From: Zavarzinia marina
GTDB taxonomy: Bacteria > Pseudomonadota > Alphaproteobacteria > Zavarziniales > Zavarziniaceae
Direction of reading: 5' to 3'
Assembly: GCF_021568905.1 (NCBI RefSeq)
Contig: NZ_JAKGSB010000001.1
Coordinates: forward strand, 186,001-250,000
DNA: 64,000 nt
Part shown: positions 53,404-62,354 of the stretch, piece after piece
Numbering within the stretch: position 1 is the stretch's first letter
Layout: each line of letters starts with the position of its first letter
The notes under the pieces: generated by a model
Database searches by the model: none
What the model was told of the DNA's origin: nothing
The model's input: the letters and a program-made list of their open reading frames with translations, nothing else
Program-made: the position numbers and the translations under genes

Positions 53404-54216
53404 TCAGCGGTCCTCAAGCTTCCAGTCGCCATCGACCAGAACGAGAGAAAGGGTCAGGGATTCCGGGATTTCGCCGTCCTCCGGATCCCGGAACAGGACG
53501 ACGGCGCGGCTGTCGTGAAAATGCACTTCCGGCTCGAGGCGCGGCAGCAGCGCGATCAGCGCCCGGCCGGTGCTGCGCGCGGTGGCGGCATCCATCCCGG
53601 CCATCAGATGGAGCAGTTGCGTGGCCGAGGGCGCCAGACTGTCGAGCACGGCGGGATGGTCGCCGGCGGCCATGGCTTCGGCGAAGGCCAGATAGGCCCG
53701 ATAGGGGGCGGAGCGGCGTGCTTCGGTGCCGGTCGCCGCGCCGGTCAGCGGAAAGGCGTTGATGGGCGCGGTGAAGGAGATCAGGTCGTCCAGGCCGAAG
53801 AAGCTGCCGCTGATCGAGCGGTCGCCGATCGCCAGGCTTTCCAGGGGAATCGTGTTTTCCGTCATGCGGATGCGGTCGTCGCCGTCGCGGTAGGACGCGT
53901 AGAGGTAGACTTCCTCGCGATTGTCGACGTCGATCTCCAGCATGACCACCGGATCGCGGGCCCGGACCGCATCGGCCTGCAGGGCCGAGAGGGAGGAATA
54001 GGCGCCCGCCGACCAGGGCGGGATGGGGCGGTCGTCCATGACCACGCGAATGTAGCTGATCGAGGAGACGGGGTCGGTCGCCGGGGTGTGGACGGCCGCG
54101 ACGGCGTGGCGAAGCTGGAAGTCGCCCATCCGGCCTTCCGCATGTCCGCCAAGCTCCGTCGCCCGTGCGCCGCCCGAGGCGAGCACGATGACGGCGACCC
54201 AGCCGATCCGTCGCAT
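53404..54216 (-). CDS. Exported hypothetical protein
   Basis: A 270-residue protein with a short signal peptide (RRIGWVAVIVLASGGARATE). Two parts can be seen: one (about 30-130) with FQLRHAVAAVHTP and SISYIRVVMDDRPIPPW, and a second (about 165-265) of helical then strand character ending in SLVLVDGDWKLEDR, like domains used for periplasmic scaffolding. I recognise no family. It stands alone on the minus strand, ahead of a 445-bp non-coding region. Confidence 0.65.
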   Translation of the reverse strand: MRRIGWVAVIVLASGGARATELGGHAEGRMGDFQLRHAVAAVHTPATDPVSSISYIRVVMDDRPIPPWSAGAYSSLSALQADAVRARDPVVMLEIDVDNREEVYLYASYRDGDDRIRMTENTIPLESLAIGDRSISGSFFGLDDLISFTAPINAFPLTGAATGTEARRSAPYRAYLAFAEAMAAGDHPAVLDSLAPSATQLLHLMAGMDAATARSTGRALIALLPRLEPEVHFHDSRAVVLFRDPEDGEIPESLTLSLVLVDGDWKLEDR

Positions 54217-54661
54217 TTTCAATCGTCTCGCCCTTCTTTCGGCCGCCGCGCCCCTATGCCTGCGCGCCGCCAGGTGCCGCGCCCTCAGGTGCGCCCCCGC
54301 GCGACATGCGCCCCCATGGTGCGCCCCCACATGGTGCGCCCCCATGCGGCCTTCGTGCGATGCCCCGCGGGGCATCCAGGGCCCATTGTCGCCGCGGCCC
54401 GCGTCGGGAGCAAGCGGGACGATCCCGGGTGGCGGCGTTTTGCGCCGGCCGGGAAGGTCGCCACGGGGGCATTCCGTTTCACCAATTGACCTCGTTTCTC
54501 CGAATTCCCGATTGCTTTGGCACCGCAACAATCAAAACGAGTCAAATTTCGGGCAATGACGGCGAGAAAGCATCTGACTTGGGTTCTTTTTGTGGCCGGT
54601 GGATTCGCCCTTGGTGTATTCATGAACCAATGTCGATTCTTCTTCTCGAAGGGGCTTAGGG
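54217..54661. other. 445-bp non-coding region with short GC repeats
   Basis: The left part holds a 60-bp stretch (54288-54347) with four copies of (G/A)(G)TGCGCCCCC, two of them exactly 15 bp apart. The right part (54480-54660) is AT-rich and probably carries the promoter of the following lipoprotein gene. Open frames here have poor amino acid character and I do not call them. Confidence 0.45.
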
Positions 54662-55387
54662 ATGTCGTCGACGCGCATTGCCGGGGTGGCCTTGACTTTG
54701 GCGCTCGGGCTTCAGGGGTGTTCGATGTTCGGGGGCGGCAAGCCGGAGGCGGCCGCGACGACGCCCGTGCCGGCGGAGAAGCCCGTCGTCACCGCGGCGC
54801 TCGAGCCGGAAGTGACCGGCCCGATCGTTCCGGGCGGCCCGCCCATGCCGCGCCGCAAGCCGACCGCCGCCGCCGGTACCACCGGTGCCGTGCCGCGTCC
54901 CGCCTTGCCGGCCCTGCCGGTGGCGCCGGGTGCGCCGCGTATCGGGCCGGGCGCCGTGGTGGTCGCCGACAGCGTCGCGCCGAAGGGCTGCCGCAAGCCG
55001 GCCGAACTGACCGCCGACGATGTCCGCCGCCTGCAGACCGAATTCATGGTCGCCGCGCTTCGCTGCCACAAGGTCGAGGGGCTGGGCATCGCGGACAAAT
55101 ACAACACCTTCGTCCGCACCTTCTCCAAGGAAATGGTCTCCCAGACCAAGACCCTTCAGACATTGTTCCGCCGCGAATACGGCGGTTCGCACATGCGCCA
55201 CTTCGACACCTATGTCACCGCCCTCGCCAATGAAGTCTCGCAGCGCAGCCAGCGCGTTTCCGGCTATTGCGAGAAGGTGGCCGGCCTCCTCGACGCGGTG
55301 AACCAGGTGAAGCCGAAGGACATCGGCAGCTTCTCCAACAATGCGCCGATCATCGTCCGGACCAGCCTGACCAAGCAGTGCTCCTGA
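54662..55387 (+). CDS. Hypothetical lipoprotein
   Basis: A 241-residue protein with signal peptide and lipobox LGLQGC (Cys near 20). A Pro/Ala-rich linker (residues 28-95) leads to a helical C-terminal domain (100-241) with ELTADDVRRLQTEFMVAALRCH, FVRTFSKEMVSQTKTLQTLF and MRHFDTYVTALANEVSQRSQ. It has three Cys in the domain that may form disulfides. No family is recognised, but the linker suggests that it spans from the outer membrane into the periplasm. A strong terminator follows. Confidence 0.72.
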   Translation: MSSTRIAGVALTLALGLQGCSMFGGGKPEAAATTPVPAEKPVVTAALEPEVTGPIVPGGPPMPRRKPTAAAGTTGAVPRPALPALPVAPGAPRIGPGAVVVADSVAPKGCRKPAELTADDVRRLQTEFMVAALRCHKVEGLGIADKYNTFVRTFSKEMVSQTKTLQTLFRREYGGSHMRHFDTYVTALANEVSQRSQRVSGYCEKVAGLLDAVNQVKPKDIGSFSNNAPIIVRTSLTKQCS

Positions 55388-55422
55388 AGGGGCTCCCGGT
55401 TTCAGGGCCGGGGGAGTAAACG

Positions 55423-55453
55423 AAAGGCGCGTCCGACCGGGCGCGCCTTTTCC
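55423..55453 (+). terminator. Terminator of the hypothetical lipoprotein gene
   Basis: A perfect 9-bp stem AAAGGCGCG/CGCGCCTTT (55423-55431, 55442-55450) followed by TCC; 35 bp after the stop codon. Confidence 0.75.
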
Positions 55454-55701
55454 GTTGGGGATCCGTGGATGGTGCGTGCGCTGGAGGCCTTCGTCCCCCT
55501 TGCGGCGTGAGGGCGCTCGGGCGGCGATGCCCTGCCAAGAGCTCGTCTCCCCGCCGCGGGCGGAGGCCCTTGCGGGCGACGGCATGCCTCTCGCCACGAA
55601 ATCCCGGCCTTCGCCGGTCCGACCCTTTCCATTCCCCTCAGCGTGAGGCCGGGAAGACGGACCATTGCCGGCGAGGGGGAACGGGCGGCATTCGGCTTCG
55701 G

Positions 55702-55734
55702 GCAAAAAGAAAGGGCGCCGGAAACCCGGCGCCC
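55702..55734 (-). terminator. Terminator of the first OmpA gene
   Basis: A perfect 9-bp stem GGGCGCCGG/CCGGCGCCC (55713-55721, 55726-55734); on the minus strand it is followed by TTTCTTTTT. It lies 23 bp past the ompA-like stop. Confidence 0.88.
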
Positions 55735-55757
55735 GATCCCTTGCCGTGCTGCTGGAA

Positions 55758-56777
55758 TTACTGCAGCACGATCTCGACGCGGCGGTTCTGCGGCTCGCGG
55801 ACGCCGTCGGGGGTCGGAACCAGCGGCGCGCTTTCGCCCTTGCCGATGGTGACGATCTCTTCCGGCGCGATGCCGAGGCCCATCAGCACGCTCTTGACCG
55901 CTTCCGCGCGACGGACCGAAAGACGCTGGTTGTACAGCGGCGGGCCCGAACGGTCGGCGTGGCCGGTCAGTTCGATGCGGGCGGTGCCCAGGGTCTTCGC
56001 GGCGTTGGCGGCGTCCATGATGATGGCGTTGGCTTCCGGCGTGATCGCGACCGAATCCCAATCGAAGAACACGATGTAGGAACGGACGATCGCGGGCTCC
56101 GGCGCCGGGGCCGGGGCGGGGGCCGGCTCGGCGACCGGGACGACGCCCGTGCCGAAGTTGTAGCTCAGGCCGGCCATGATGTTGTGGCTGGCGTATTCGC
56201 CGTCGACCGAACCAAAGGCATTGCTGCTCCAGGTCGGATCCAGGGTCGCGAAGTAGCGGTAGTCGACGAACAGCGACAGGCCGGTGGTGATCGCGGCCTT
56301 CACGCCGACGATGCCCTGATAGGCGAACTGCACGTCGTCATCGGTGGTCGAGGCGGGCGTGCCACGGCGGATCTTGTCGGTATAGACCCAGGCGGCGCCG
56401 ATACCCGCACCGATGTAGGGGGTGAAGCGCGAGGAATTCTCGAGGTCGTAGAGGGCGTTCAGCATGAGCGCCAGCGCCGAGAGATCACCCGTGGCATTGG
56501 CGCCCTGGATGCGCGACGCCTCGTTCTCGCGGTAGGACACTTCGGCCTCGACCCGGATCCGGCCGAAGTCATAACCCATGGCACCGCCGGCGGCCCAGCC
56601 GTCATCGGTCACCATCTTCTTGACGGCGCCCGGCGGCGTCGGGCTTTCGAAGTCCAGCAGCGGCTGGGTCACATAGCCGCCGAAGGCACTGAGGTAGGGG
56701 CCGACGCGGTCGGCGTGCGCGGCAGTACCGGCGACCAGGATCGCAGCGGCACTGACGAGACCCAGGGAAAGGCGCAT
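55758..56777 (-). CDS. OmpA-family outer-membrane protein, copy 1
   Basis: A 339-residue protein: signal peptide MRLSLGLVSAAAILVAG, an eight-strand beta-barrel (about 24-205), a Pro-Ala repeat linker (PAPAPAPAPEPA), and an OmpA C-terminal domain that holds diaminopimelate in peptidoglycan through ELTGHADRSGPPLYNQRLS and RRAEAVK. It anchors the outer membrane to the wall. Copy 2 lies upstream, 144 bp away, with the same signal peptide and C-terminal end (ESAPLVPTPDGVRE.QNRRVEIVL). TATAGA at about 45 bp upstream could be its -10 box. Confidence 0.92.
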   Translation of the reverse strand: MRLSLGLVSAAAILVAGTAAHADRVGPYLSAFGGYVTQPLLDFESPTPPGAVKKMVTDDGWAAGGAMGYDFGRIRVEAEVSYRENEASRIQGANATGDLSALALMLNALYDLENSSRFTPYIGAGIGAAWVYTDKIRRGTPASTTDDDVQFAYQGIVGVKAAITTGLSLFVDYRYFATLDPTWSSNAFGSVDGEYASHNIMAGLSYNFGTGVVPVAEPAPAPAPAPEPAIVRSYIVFFDWDSVAITPEANAIIMDAANAAKTLGTARIELTGHADRSGPPLYNQRLSVRRAEAVKSVLMGLGIAPEEIVTIGKGESAPLVPTPDGVREPQNRRVEIVLQ

Positions 56778-56820
56778 GGCAATTCTCCGTTTCGACTTGT
56801 TCTATATTCGTCCTAACACG

Positions 56821-56857
56821 AAAGGGACGGCCGGAATCTCCGGTAAGATCCGACCGT
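56821..56857 (-). terminator. Probable terminator of the second OmpA gene
   Basis: A 9-bp stem with one G-T pair (56827-56835, 56849-56857) followed on the minus strand by CCCTTT. It lies in the 144 bp between the two ompA-like genes. Confidence 0.5.
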
Positions 56858-56921
56858 TCCTCTCTTTTTCAAGCCCGCCGGCGCATGGTCCACCGACGAT
56901 ACTCGACTTTGTGCGCCTGCC

Positions 56922-57920
56922 TTACGGCAGCACGATCTCGACGCGGCGGTTCTGCGCTTCGCGGACACCGTCCGGAGTCGGAACCAGCGGGGCGCTTTCG
57001 CCCTTGCCGACGGTCGAGATCGAGTCGGGCGCGACGCCCAGCGCGATCAGTTCGGCCTTCACCGCGTCGGCGCGACGCAGCGAAAGGCCCTGGTTGTAGC
57101 GGGTGCTGCCCGAACGGTCGGCATGGCCGGTCAGTTCGATGCGGGCCACGCCCAGGGTCTGCGCGGCGGAAGCCGCGTCGCGGATGATCTGCGCGGCATC
57201 CGCCGTGATCACGGTCGAATCCCAGTCGAAGAACACCATGTAGGAGCGGGCCACTTCCGGCGGCGGCGGCTCGGCCACCACGGGGGCCGGCGGCGGCGGC
57301 GGCGGCGGGGCCGCCGGCGTGCCGAAGTTGTAGCTCAGGCCGGCGGTGATCGTGTGCTGCTCGTATTCGAACTTCGCGCCGCCGAGATCGGTCTCCAGGG
57401 TGCGGAAGTAACGATAGTCGACGACGGCCGAAAGGTTCTCGGTCACCGAGATCTTCGTGCCCGCGATGCCCTGATAGGCCAGCACGGTGTCGCTCTCGTC
57501 GCTGACGTCATCGTCCAGGTTCGCGGCGCCCATGCCGAAGCCGAGATAGGGGGTGATCACCGACTCGTTCTCGAAGTCGTACAGCGCATTGATCATGCCG
57601 CTGATCGCCTTCAGGTTGTTGTCGGACAGGCTGCCGGTGACGCCGCCGAGCGTGATGGTGTCGTATTCATTGTCGCGATAGGCGCCTTCGAATTCGATGC
57701 GGGCGCGGCCGAAGTCGTAACCGACCGCGGCACCGCCGACCCAGCCATCCTCGAAGGAAACGTCGGCTTCGGTGCCGGGCGCGACTTCGAAACCAGTGTC
57801 CGGATTGATCGTATATCCACCGAAGCCGGTGATATAGGGACCCGAGACCATATCGGCCTGCGCGGCCGCACCAGTGACGAGAATGGCGGCAGCACTAACC
57901 AGACCAAGGGCAAGTCTCAT
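56922..57920 (-). CDS. OmpA-family outer-membrane protein, copy 2
   Basis: A 332-residue paralogue of the next gene with signal peptide MRLALGLVSAAAILVTG, a diverged barrel (about 23-200), a poly-Pro linker (AAPPPPPPPAP) and a closely matching OmpA domain (ELTGHADRSGSTRYNQGLS, RRADAVK). The high similarity at both ends and the lower one in the barrel loops point to a tandem duplication with loops evolving fast. GGAGACG lies before the ATG. The gene has its own AT-rich upstream region. Confidence 0.92.
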   Translation of the reverse strand: MRLALGLVSAAAILVTGAAAQADMVSGPYITGFGGYTINPDTGFEVAPGTEADVSFEDGWVGGAAVGYDFGRARIEFEGAYRDNEYDTITLGGVTGSLSDNNLKAISGMINALYDFENESVITPYLGFGMGAANLDDDVSDESDTVLAYQGIAGTKISVTENLSAVVDYRYFRTLETDLGGAKFEYEQHTITAGLSYNFGTPAAPPPPPPPAPVVAEPPPPEVARSYMVFFDWDSTVITADAAQIIRDAASAAQTLGVARIELTGHADRSGSTRYNQGLSLRRADAVKAELIALGVAPDSISTVGKGESAPLVPTPDGVREAQNRRVEIVLP

Positions 57921-58255
57921 GACCGTCTCCGTTTGATAGATACAATTTGTAAACCAGTTACCAACATAATCTCGTGAGACGCACCGGGCACACGGGATTC
58001 TAACCCAGAATCCAAGACATCCGCCCAATTTGAAGCATTAACAGCAGGCACGAGCGGTCTAATCGCCGACGACGTGTTTCGGGGGCAATGTATTCTCACC
58101 CGGCCCGAAGCGACAACATCCGAATGCCTGCAGGCCGGCCCCCGGGCCATCCGAAGGTCGAGTGTTGCGGCGTCGCAACAGAAGCGGGCGGGGGCCCGGT
58201 GCAAATGCACGGATTCGATGGGCCGAAGCGGCCGTTCGGGAAAGGGGCAGGCGCG
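57921..58255. other. 335-bp divergent promoter region
   Basis: It separates the second ompA-like gene from a small lipoprotein gene. The first 60 bp are AT-rich (GATAGATACAATTTGTAAAC); on the minus strand TTGGTA and TATCTA are 16 bp apart and may be the ompA-like promoter. The right half is GC-rich without recognisable signals. Confidence 0.4.
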
Positions 58256-58534
58256 ATGCGCATTTCGTTCGCGGTCATTCTCGGGCTCTCCGGCGCCGTC
58301 GTCGCGGCCTGCGATTCGCTAGCGCCCGCCTCGACTTCCTGGCCCGGCGACGACCGTGCCGCCTATGACGACATGATGACTCGAACCCGCTGCGACCGCA
58401 GCCTCGGGACGACCGACTGCGCTGTCGCGCCCGCCCCCATGCGGCCCGTGGCAACCGTGCAACAGCCCGCCGCCGCCGAGGCGCCGGGCCCGGCGAAGCC
58501 CGTCCCCCTGGTCGAGATGCCGCCCGGCGAATGA
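58256..58534 (+). CDS. Small lipoprotein, unknown
   Basis: A 92-residue protein with signal peptide and lipobox AVVAAC (Cys near 19). The rest is short and low in structure: DDRAAYDDMMTRTRCDRSLG, a pair of cysteines and a Pro/Ala-rich end. AAAGGGGC lies upstream of the ATG at 58256. It converges with the next gene, leaving 10 bp. No family recognised. Confidence 0.6.
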   Translation: MRISFAVILGLSGAVVAACDSLAPASTSWPGDDRAAYDDMMTRTRCDRSLGTTDCAVAPAPMRPVATVQQPAAAEAPGPAKPVPLVEMPPGE

Positions 58535-58544
58535 GCGCCGGGGT

Positions 58545-58964
58545 TCAGTTCCGCCGCACCCCGAGGCGGGCCGCCAGGGCGGCGACATAGCGCCGGTCCT
58601 GACCGTCCAGGGTCCCGGCGGCCAGTTCCTCGGCATATTCCTTCACTTCGGCGCGGGTCTCCGCGCCCAGTTCCGGCAGGTCGAGAAGCGATTGCAGCAG
58701 CCGGCCCACGGTTTCGTCGCCTTCGTCGAGGACGACCGGCGCCCCTTCCTGATCCTCGCCGTCGATGTCGATCGCGCCATGGTCGAAATCGGCCATGAAG
58801 GGAGCTTCGGCCCGTGCCGGGTAGACGATCGCGTCCTCCCAGTCGAGACCGCTTTCGGCCAGGATGGCGGTGGCGCGGCGGGCGGCGTCCAGGGCCGTGG
58901 CATCGTCTTCGTCGGCCATTTCATGCAGGGCATCGACAAGCCTGGTTCGGCGTTCGCGGTCCAT
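58545..58964 (-). CDS. Hypothetical acidic protein
   Basis: A 139-residue soluble protein rich in Asp, Glu and Ala. MDRERRTRLVDALHEMADEDD begins a helical region; LDWEDAIVYPARAEAP follows and a C-terminal helical part (LLQSLLDLPELGAETRAEVKEYAEEL) ends the protein. CTTGGGAGAGCC precedes the ATG at 58964; a longer frame to 59051 has no such support. I do not recognise it; no neighbours suggest a function. Confidence 0.6.
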   Translation of the reverse strand: MDRERRTRLVDALHEMADEDDATALDAARRATAILAESGLDWEDAIVYPARAEAPFMADFDHGAIDIDGEDQEGAPVVLDEGDETVGRLLQSLLDLPELGAETRAEVKEYAEELAAGTLDGQDRRYVAALAARLGVRRN

Positions 58965-59155
58965 CGTCGGCTCTCCCAAGGGGCGTCGGCGGCGCATGTC
59001 CAGAATCGCCGCATCCGGATCATGATAGTGTCTCGGGCGCGTGCTGGGCATCCCGCATGTGGATTTCCGCCCGCGCCGGGTCCCGGTTCGCGCCGGTCTC
59101 CCGCGCGTCAGAGGGGGTTGCGTTTCCCTCCAAACCTGCCGATGGTGTCGCCGCC

Positions 59156-59671
59156 ATGAAGACGAAGCCGCATTTTCCGCCGAAATGGACGATCGCCGCC
59201 TGCGCCGCGCTCGGCCTCGGGCTGGCGTCGCCGCTCGCCGCCGCCGACCGCGCGGTCGGCGAGAAGGCGATGGCCGCCGGCGACTTCGCCGCCGCCATGG
59301 AGCATCTGCTGCCGCTGGCGGAAGCGGGCGATCCGCTCGCCCAATTCGATGTCGGCGCCATGTACGACAATGGTCTCGGCGTCTCGGCCGACCCGGTCGA
59401 AGCCGCGCGCTGGTATCAGCGCGCCGCGCGCCAGGGCGATCCCTCGGCCATGTTCAACCTCGGCGTCATGTATGAGGACGGCATCGGCGTCGGCCGCGAC
59501 CCGGTCCAGGCCTATGTCTATTTCGCCCTGGCGGTGGAACAGGGTCCGCCCTACGCCCAGCGCAACCGCGACAAGGTGAAGGCCGGCCTGAGCGCCGACG
59601 AACTCGCTCGCGGCGAGGACATGGTGCGCAATTTCAATCCCGTCCCCGAGACGGACGGATCGCCCCGATGA
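59156..59671 (+). CDS. Exported Sel1-repeat protein
   Basis: A 171-residue protein: signal peptide to about residue 30 (ASPLAAADR), then three Sel1-like repeats, the middle ones being DPLAQFDVGAMYDNGLGVSA and DPSAMFNLGVMYEDGIGVGR. Sel1 proteins are scaffolds for protein-protein contact in the periplasm or outer membrane. Its stop overlaps the start of the following gene (ATGA). Confidence 0.85.
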   Translation: MKTKPHFPPKWTIAACAALGLGLASPLAAADRAVGEKAMAAGDFAAAMEHLLPLAEAGDPLAQFDVGAMYDNGLGVSADPVEAARWYQRAARQGDPSAMFNLGVMYEDGIGVGRDPVQAYVYFALAVEQGPPYAQRNRDKVKAGLSADELARGEDMVRNFNPVPETDGSPR

Positions 59672-59982
59672 GGCGGCCGTTCAACCCTGCGCGGCGTTGG
59701 CGGGCCCGCCGGCGCCGTCCCTTCACCGATGTCGGCTTCCGGCCGATGGCGCGGTCCGGCCATGCCTTCGGCGACGATCAGGCCTGGGTCGAGGCCGACG
59801 TGCTGAACACGGCGCGCGAACTGGTCGACCACTACGGCCGCGAGGCCAGTTCCGTCGCGGTCATGCGCGCCGCCGAGTTCGCCGCCCTCGGCGACGACGA
59901 GAGCCATGCCGCCTGGGAGGCGGTGCTGCTCGCCATCGAATATCTGCTGGCGGCCCGGCCCGCGCTTCGCGGCGTTCACTGA
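59668..59982 (+). CDS. Small hypothetical protein
   Basis: A 104-residue protein with a very basic N terminus (RRPFNPARRWRARRRRPF) followed by a helical, acidic region (WVEADVLNTARELVDHYG...WEAVLLAIEYLLAARP). The start overlaps the Sel1 gene stop. I recognise no family; it may bind nucleic acid through the basic end, but this is a guess. Confidence 0.6.
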   Translation: MRRPFNPARRWRARRRRPFTDVGFRPMARSGHAFGDDQAWVEADVLNTARELVDHYGREASSVAVMRAAEFAALGDDESHAAWEAVLLAIEYLLAARPALRGVH

Positions 59983-60118
59983 TACGCGCAAGACCTGCAT
60001 TGGACGCGTGGGGGCATGACGCCCGCACGGATTGACCGCGCGTGCCGCGGGGCCGTTCACTGCCGGGGCATCCGACGATGTCCGCGCGGCGGAACGACGA
60101 GGGCACGAGGGCCCAGCC

Positions 60119-61030
60119 ATGGCGAACGACAACGAGAACAATGCAGCCGGCCATCCGCTGGCCGGGGCCGGTTTCGCCGTCGCCGCCTATCTGACCTGGG
60201 CCCTTCTGGCGCTCTACTGGAAGCTGCTCGCCCATCTGCCGGCGTTCGAGGTCATGCTGCACCGGGCGGTCTGGTCCGTCCTGTTCCTGCTCGGCCTGCT
60301 CGCGGTCATGGGGCGCCTGCCGGCGCTGCGCGCCGCGCTTCGCGAACCGCGCCGGCTTCTGGTCTATGCGCTGACGGCTTCGCTGCTCGCCGTCAACTGG
60401 TACATCTTCATCTGGGCGATGGGGACCAATCAGGCGCTGGAAGCCAGCCTCGGCTATTACATCAACCCGCTGGTCAACGTGCTGCTCGGCGTGGTCATCC
60501 TGCGCGAGCGCCTGTCGCCGGTGCGCCGTTTCGCCGTCGGCCTCGCCGCGCTCGCCGTCGTCGTGCTCGGCTTCTCGCTCGGCGTGCCGCCCTATGTGGC
60601 GCTGACGCTCGCCTTCACCTTCGGGCTCTACGGCCTCCTGCGGAAGATGGCGCCGGCCGATCCACTGGTCGGCCTCGTCATCGAAAGCGCCTGGATGGCG
60701 GCCGTGGCGCTGCCCTGGCTGGCGGTATTGCAGGTGAAGGGCACGGCAGCCCTCGGCCATCACGGCTTTTCGACCGATGCGCTTCTCGTGCTGGCGGGGG
60801 TGGTGACGGCGGTGCCGCTGATCTGGTTCAACGCGGCGGCCAAGCGCCTGGCACTGTCGACCCTCGGCCTGTTCCAGTATATCGCGCCGACGGGGATGTT
60901 CCTGATCGCCGTCTTCGTGAATGACGAGCCCTTCGGCACGGCGCAGCTCGTCACCTTCGCCCTGATCTGGACCGCGCTCGGCTTCGTCGCCGCCGAATCG
61001 CTCCGCGCGCGGGAGGCGGTGCGCGGCTGA
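60119..61030 (+). CDS. rarD: RarD-type EamA transporter
   Basis: A 303-residue protein with ten membrane segments in two EamA halves. YLTWALLALYWKLLAHLPAFEVMLHRAVWS and NWYIFIWAMGTNQALEASLGYYINPLVNV are the RarD signature. It was named for chloramphenicol resistance, but it is most likely a metabolite exporter. The ATG at 60119 has GAGGG upstream. It has no co-directional neighbour after it. Confidence 0.92.
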   Translation: MANDNENNAAGHPLAGAGFAVAAYLTWALLALYWKLLAHLPAFEVMLHRAVWSVLFLLGLLAVMGRLPALRAALREPRRLLVYALTASLLAVNWYIFIWAMGTNQALEASLGYYINPLVNVLLGVVILRERLSPVRRFAVGLAALAVVVLGFSLGVPPYVALTLAFTFGLYGLLRKMAPADPLVGLVIESAWMAAVALPWLAVLQVKGTAALGHHGFSTDALLVLAGVVTAVPLIWFNAAAKRLALSTLGLFQYIAPTGMFLIAVFVNDEPFGTAQLVTFALIWTALGFVAAESLRAREAVRG

Positions 61031-61048
61031 GCGCGCACCGGCCTGATT

Positions 61049-62260
61049 TCAGGCCGCCCTGGCGGCCGCCACGCTGTCGTAGATCGCCTTCTCGAAGCCG
61101 AGGTAGCCCCCGACCGAGGCCGGATCGGCGAAGGGCAGGATCTGGGTCGCCCAGAAGCCGCCGAGGCCCTGCTCCCGGTCGATCCAATAGAACAGATTGG
61201 CGAGACCGGCCCAGGCGAGCGCGCCGGCGCTGCGCCCGGTCGGTGCCGGTTCCTCGTTCACCATGAAGCTCAGCGCCCAGGACTTCGGCATGCCGGGGAA
61301 GAATTCGGCATCCCGCGTCAGGGTCGGGATGGCGCTGGCGAGCGGCGTCACCTTCAGGTCGCCGAGGCCGTTCCGCGCCGCCATGGCCACGGTCTCGGGC
61401 TTCAGCACGCGGCCGTTCTCGCCGGCGCCGTCGTTCAGCCACATGCGGATGAAGCGGCCGTAGTCGCCCACGGTCGAATGCAGGCCCGCGCCGCCCAGTT
61501 GCACCTCGGGTTCGTTCGGCAGGCGCAGTTCCGGCATCGGCACCAGGCTGCCGTCCTCCATGCGCTGGTGGATCGTGGCCATCCGCGCCTCCATGTCGGG
61601 GCGGCGGGTGAAGCCGGTGTCGGTCATGCCGAGGGGCTGGAAGATCCGCTCCGCCATCACGGTGCCCAGGCGCTTGCCCGTGATCGCCTCGACGATCAGG
61701 CCGCACCAGTCGATGCTGATGCCGTATTGCCATTTCTCGCCCGGCTCGAAGGTCAGCGGCGCGTCGAGCGAGGCGCGGGCGCAGGCGATGATCGGCGGCA
61801 GGCCCGTCTTCTCCTCGTAGTCGCGGAGGTTGGGGCAGAAGAAGCTGTAGCCGAAGCCCGCCGTGTGCAGCATCAGCATGCGGGTGGTGATCTCGCGCTT
61901 CGGGGCGCGCAGGCGCGGATTGCCCTCGTCGCAGAAGCCGTCCAGCACCTGGATGTCGGCGATCGCCGGAACATAGGTGCGGGCGGGCGCGTCGAGGTCC
62001 AGCAGGCCGTCCTCGACCAGTTGCAGGATCGCCGTTCCCGTCACCGCCTTGGTGCAGGAGAAGATGGCGAAGACCGTGTCCTCGGTCATCGGCGCCGGAT
62101 CGGCCAGGGACCGGCGGCCGGCCGCCCCCGCGTAGATCGTGCCTTTCGCGTCGGTCGCCAGGGCGACGACACCCGGGACACCACTGTCGGGAACGCCACC
62201 GGTACGCGCGACCGTGGCGGCCAGCACCGCGTCGGCGGCGGCTTTCATGTCCTTGGGCAT
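61049..62260 (-). CDS. Serine hydrolase, beta-lactamase/esterase class C family
   Basis: A 403-residue enzyme. The SxxK motif is FSCTK (Ser 68, Lys 71), followed by a Tyr motif in [11 protein letters not shown] near 174 and HxG-like [15 protein letters not shown] near 257. No signal peptide is seen, so it is a cytoplasmic esterase (EstB-like) rather than a secreted beta-lactamase. Substrate unknown. It converges with rarD, 18 bp apart. Confidence 0.88.
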   Translation of the reverse strand: MPKDMKAAADAVLAATVARTGGVPDSGVPGVVALATDAKGTIYAGAAGRRSLADPAPMTEDTVFAIFSCTKAVTGTAILQLVEDGLLDLDAPARTYVPAIADIQVLDGFCDEGNPRLRAPKREITTRMLMLHTAGFGYSFFCPNLRDYEEKTGLPPIIACARASLDAPLTFEPGEKWQYGISIDWCGLIVEAITGKRLGTVMAERIFQPLGMTDTGFTRRPDMEARMATIHQRMEDGSLVPMPELRLPNEPEVQLGGAGLHSTVGDYGRFIRMWLNDGAGENGRVLKPETVAMAARNGLGDLKVTPLASAIPTLTRDAEFFPGMPKSWALSFMVNEEPAPTGRSAGALAWAGLANLFYWIDREQGLGGFWATQILPFADPASVGGYLGFEKAIYDSVAAARAA

Positions 62261-62354
62261 TTTTTCTCCCCTTCTCGCGCCCTCATGAACGCGGGACGCT
62301 GAGAGGAGGGTAGCCGCGGTCCGACCGTTCGTCGGCCCCCCTTACGGGTGGAGA

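Larger units (their letters stand above)
55388..55757. other. 370-bp intergenic region between lipoprotein and OmpA genes
   Basis: It contains two terminators (listed separately), a degraded right half of the CGTCATCCCGGC element at about 55589-55622 (CTCGCCACGAAATCCCGGCC, then CGCCGGTCC), and GC-rich sequence. No gene is called. Confidence 0.5.

Noticed and set aside
54517-55233. Open frame beginning with a plausible membrane segment (TARKHLTWVLFVAGGFALGVF)
   Set aside because: Only the first 40 residues look protein-like; after 54662 it runs in another frame of the clear lipoprotein gene and turns Arg/Gly-rich, as shadow frames do in GC-rich DNA.
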